Part shown: positions 63,896 to 63,949 of the stretch, piece by piece
Position numbering within the stretch: the first letter of the stretch is position 1
Layout: each line of letters opens with the position of its first letter
NCBI RefSeq assembly: GCF_001438655.1
Contig: NZ_JQBR01000011.1
Span: 1-63,949 of the forward strand
DNA from: Pediococcus cellicola
Lineage (GTDB): Bacteria > Bacillota > Bacilli > Lactobacillales > Lactobacillaceae
Direction of reading: 5' to 3'
DNA length: 63,949 nt
Translations under genes and position numbers: made by a program
Notes under the pieces: model-generated
Database searches by the model: none
What the model was told of the DNA's origin: nothing
Seen by the model: the letters and a program-made list of their open reading frames with translations, nothing else

Positions 63896-63949
63896 TCCAG
63901 TGAGCGGAACAAAACGGATAAGTAAAAAGAGATAAGGGTGACGGAAGCG

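Overview
The window looks like chromosomal DNA from a low-GC Gram-positive lactic acid bacterium of the Lactobacillaceae. This rests on an LPxTG-anchored S8 protease with a KxYKxGKxW signal peptide, a pyruvate oxidase, TagF/TagG/TagH teichoic acid genes, a DUF4811/DHA2 drug-efflux pair, an FMN riboswitch before ribU, and strong AGGAGG-type ribosome binding sites. I cannot name the species from the sequence alone. I saw no rRNA operon, CRISPR array, intact insertion sequence or prophage.

Layout. 0.3-5.2 kb: a heterodimeric ABC exporter pair, a small unknown protein and a HAD phosphatase. 5.5-7.4 kb: a GT4 glycosyltransferase, tRNA-Arg and a membrane-anchored coiled-coil protein. 7.9-13.1 kb: a 1728-residue wall-anchored subtilisin-like protease. 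13.2-15.9 kb: small unknown proteins and an esterase. 16.1-20.8 kb: a LysR regulator facing an M20 hydrolase, an MFS transporter (cut short by an in-frame TAA) and an N-acylamino-acid racemase-like enzyme; together these look like a pathway for N-acylated or D-amino acids. 20.9-26.7 kb: a permuted NlpC/P60 protein, a DUF2075 ATPase, a SatA-like acetyltransferase, and a lactococcin-972-type immunity/export pair with no visible bacteriocin gene. 26.8-36.7 kb (mostly minus strand): aldo/keto reductase, P-type ATPase, DUF915 hydrolase overlapping a PTS EIIC, a BCCT osmolyte transporter whose full-length frame appears to begin at an ATT codon, an acetyltransferase and a DUF2974 hydrolase. 36.9-43.5 kb: two VIT-family transporters behind a PerR/Fur-type box, pyruvate oxidase, exonuclease III and DNA ligase LigA.

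43.5-55.1 kb is an envelope-polymer locus: a GT2-TagF-TagF fusion protein, the TagG/TagH exporter, an LtaS-like phosphoglycerol transferase and a polytopic glycosyltransferase. 55.3-60.6 kb holds a secreted SH3-like surface protein, a DHA2/DUF4811 drug-efflux operon with a divergent MerR regulator, and a short secreted paralogue of the surface protein that lacks its central domain. 60.6-63.3 kb: FMN riboswitch-ribU, an M24 peptidase and a GNAT acetyltransferase. The last 600 bases contain no convincing ORF but have a promoter-like sequence and a terminator-like hairpin about 500 bases apart, which suggests a long non-coding RNA.

The strongest leads are the 3'-end RNA candidate, the BCCT ATT start with its structured upstream region, the internally deleted surface-protein paralogue, the interrupted MFS gene in the racemase cluster, and the PerR/Fur box before the VIT pair. 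All names come from motifs and remembered family features; no database search was run.
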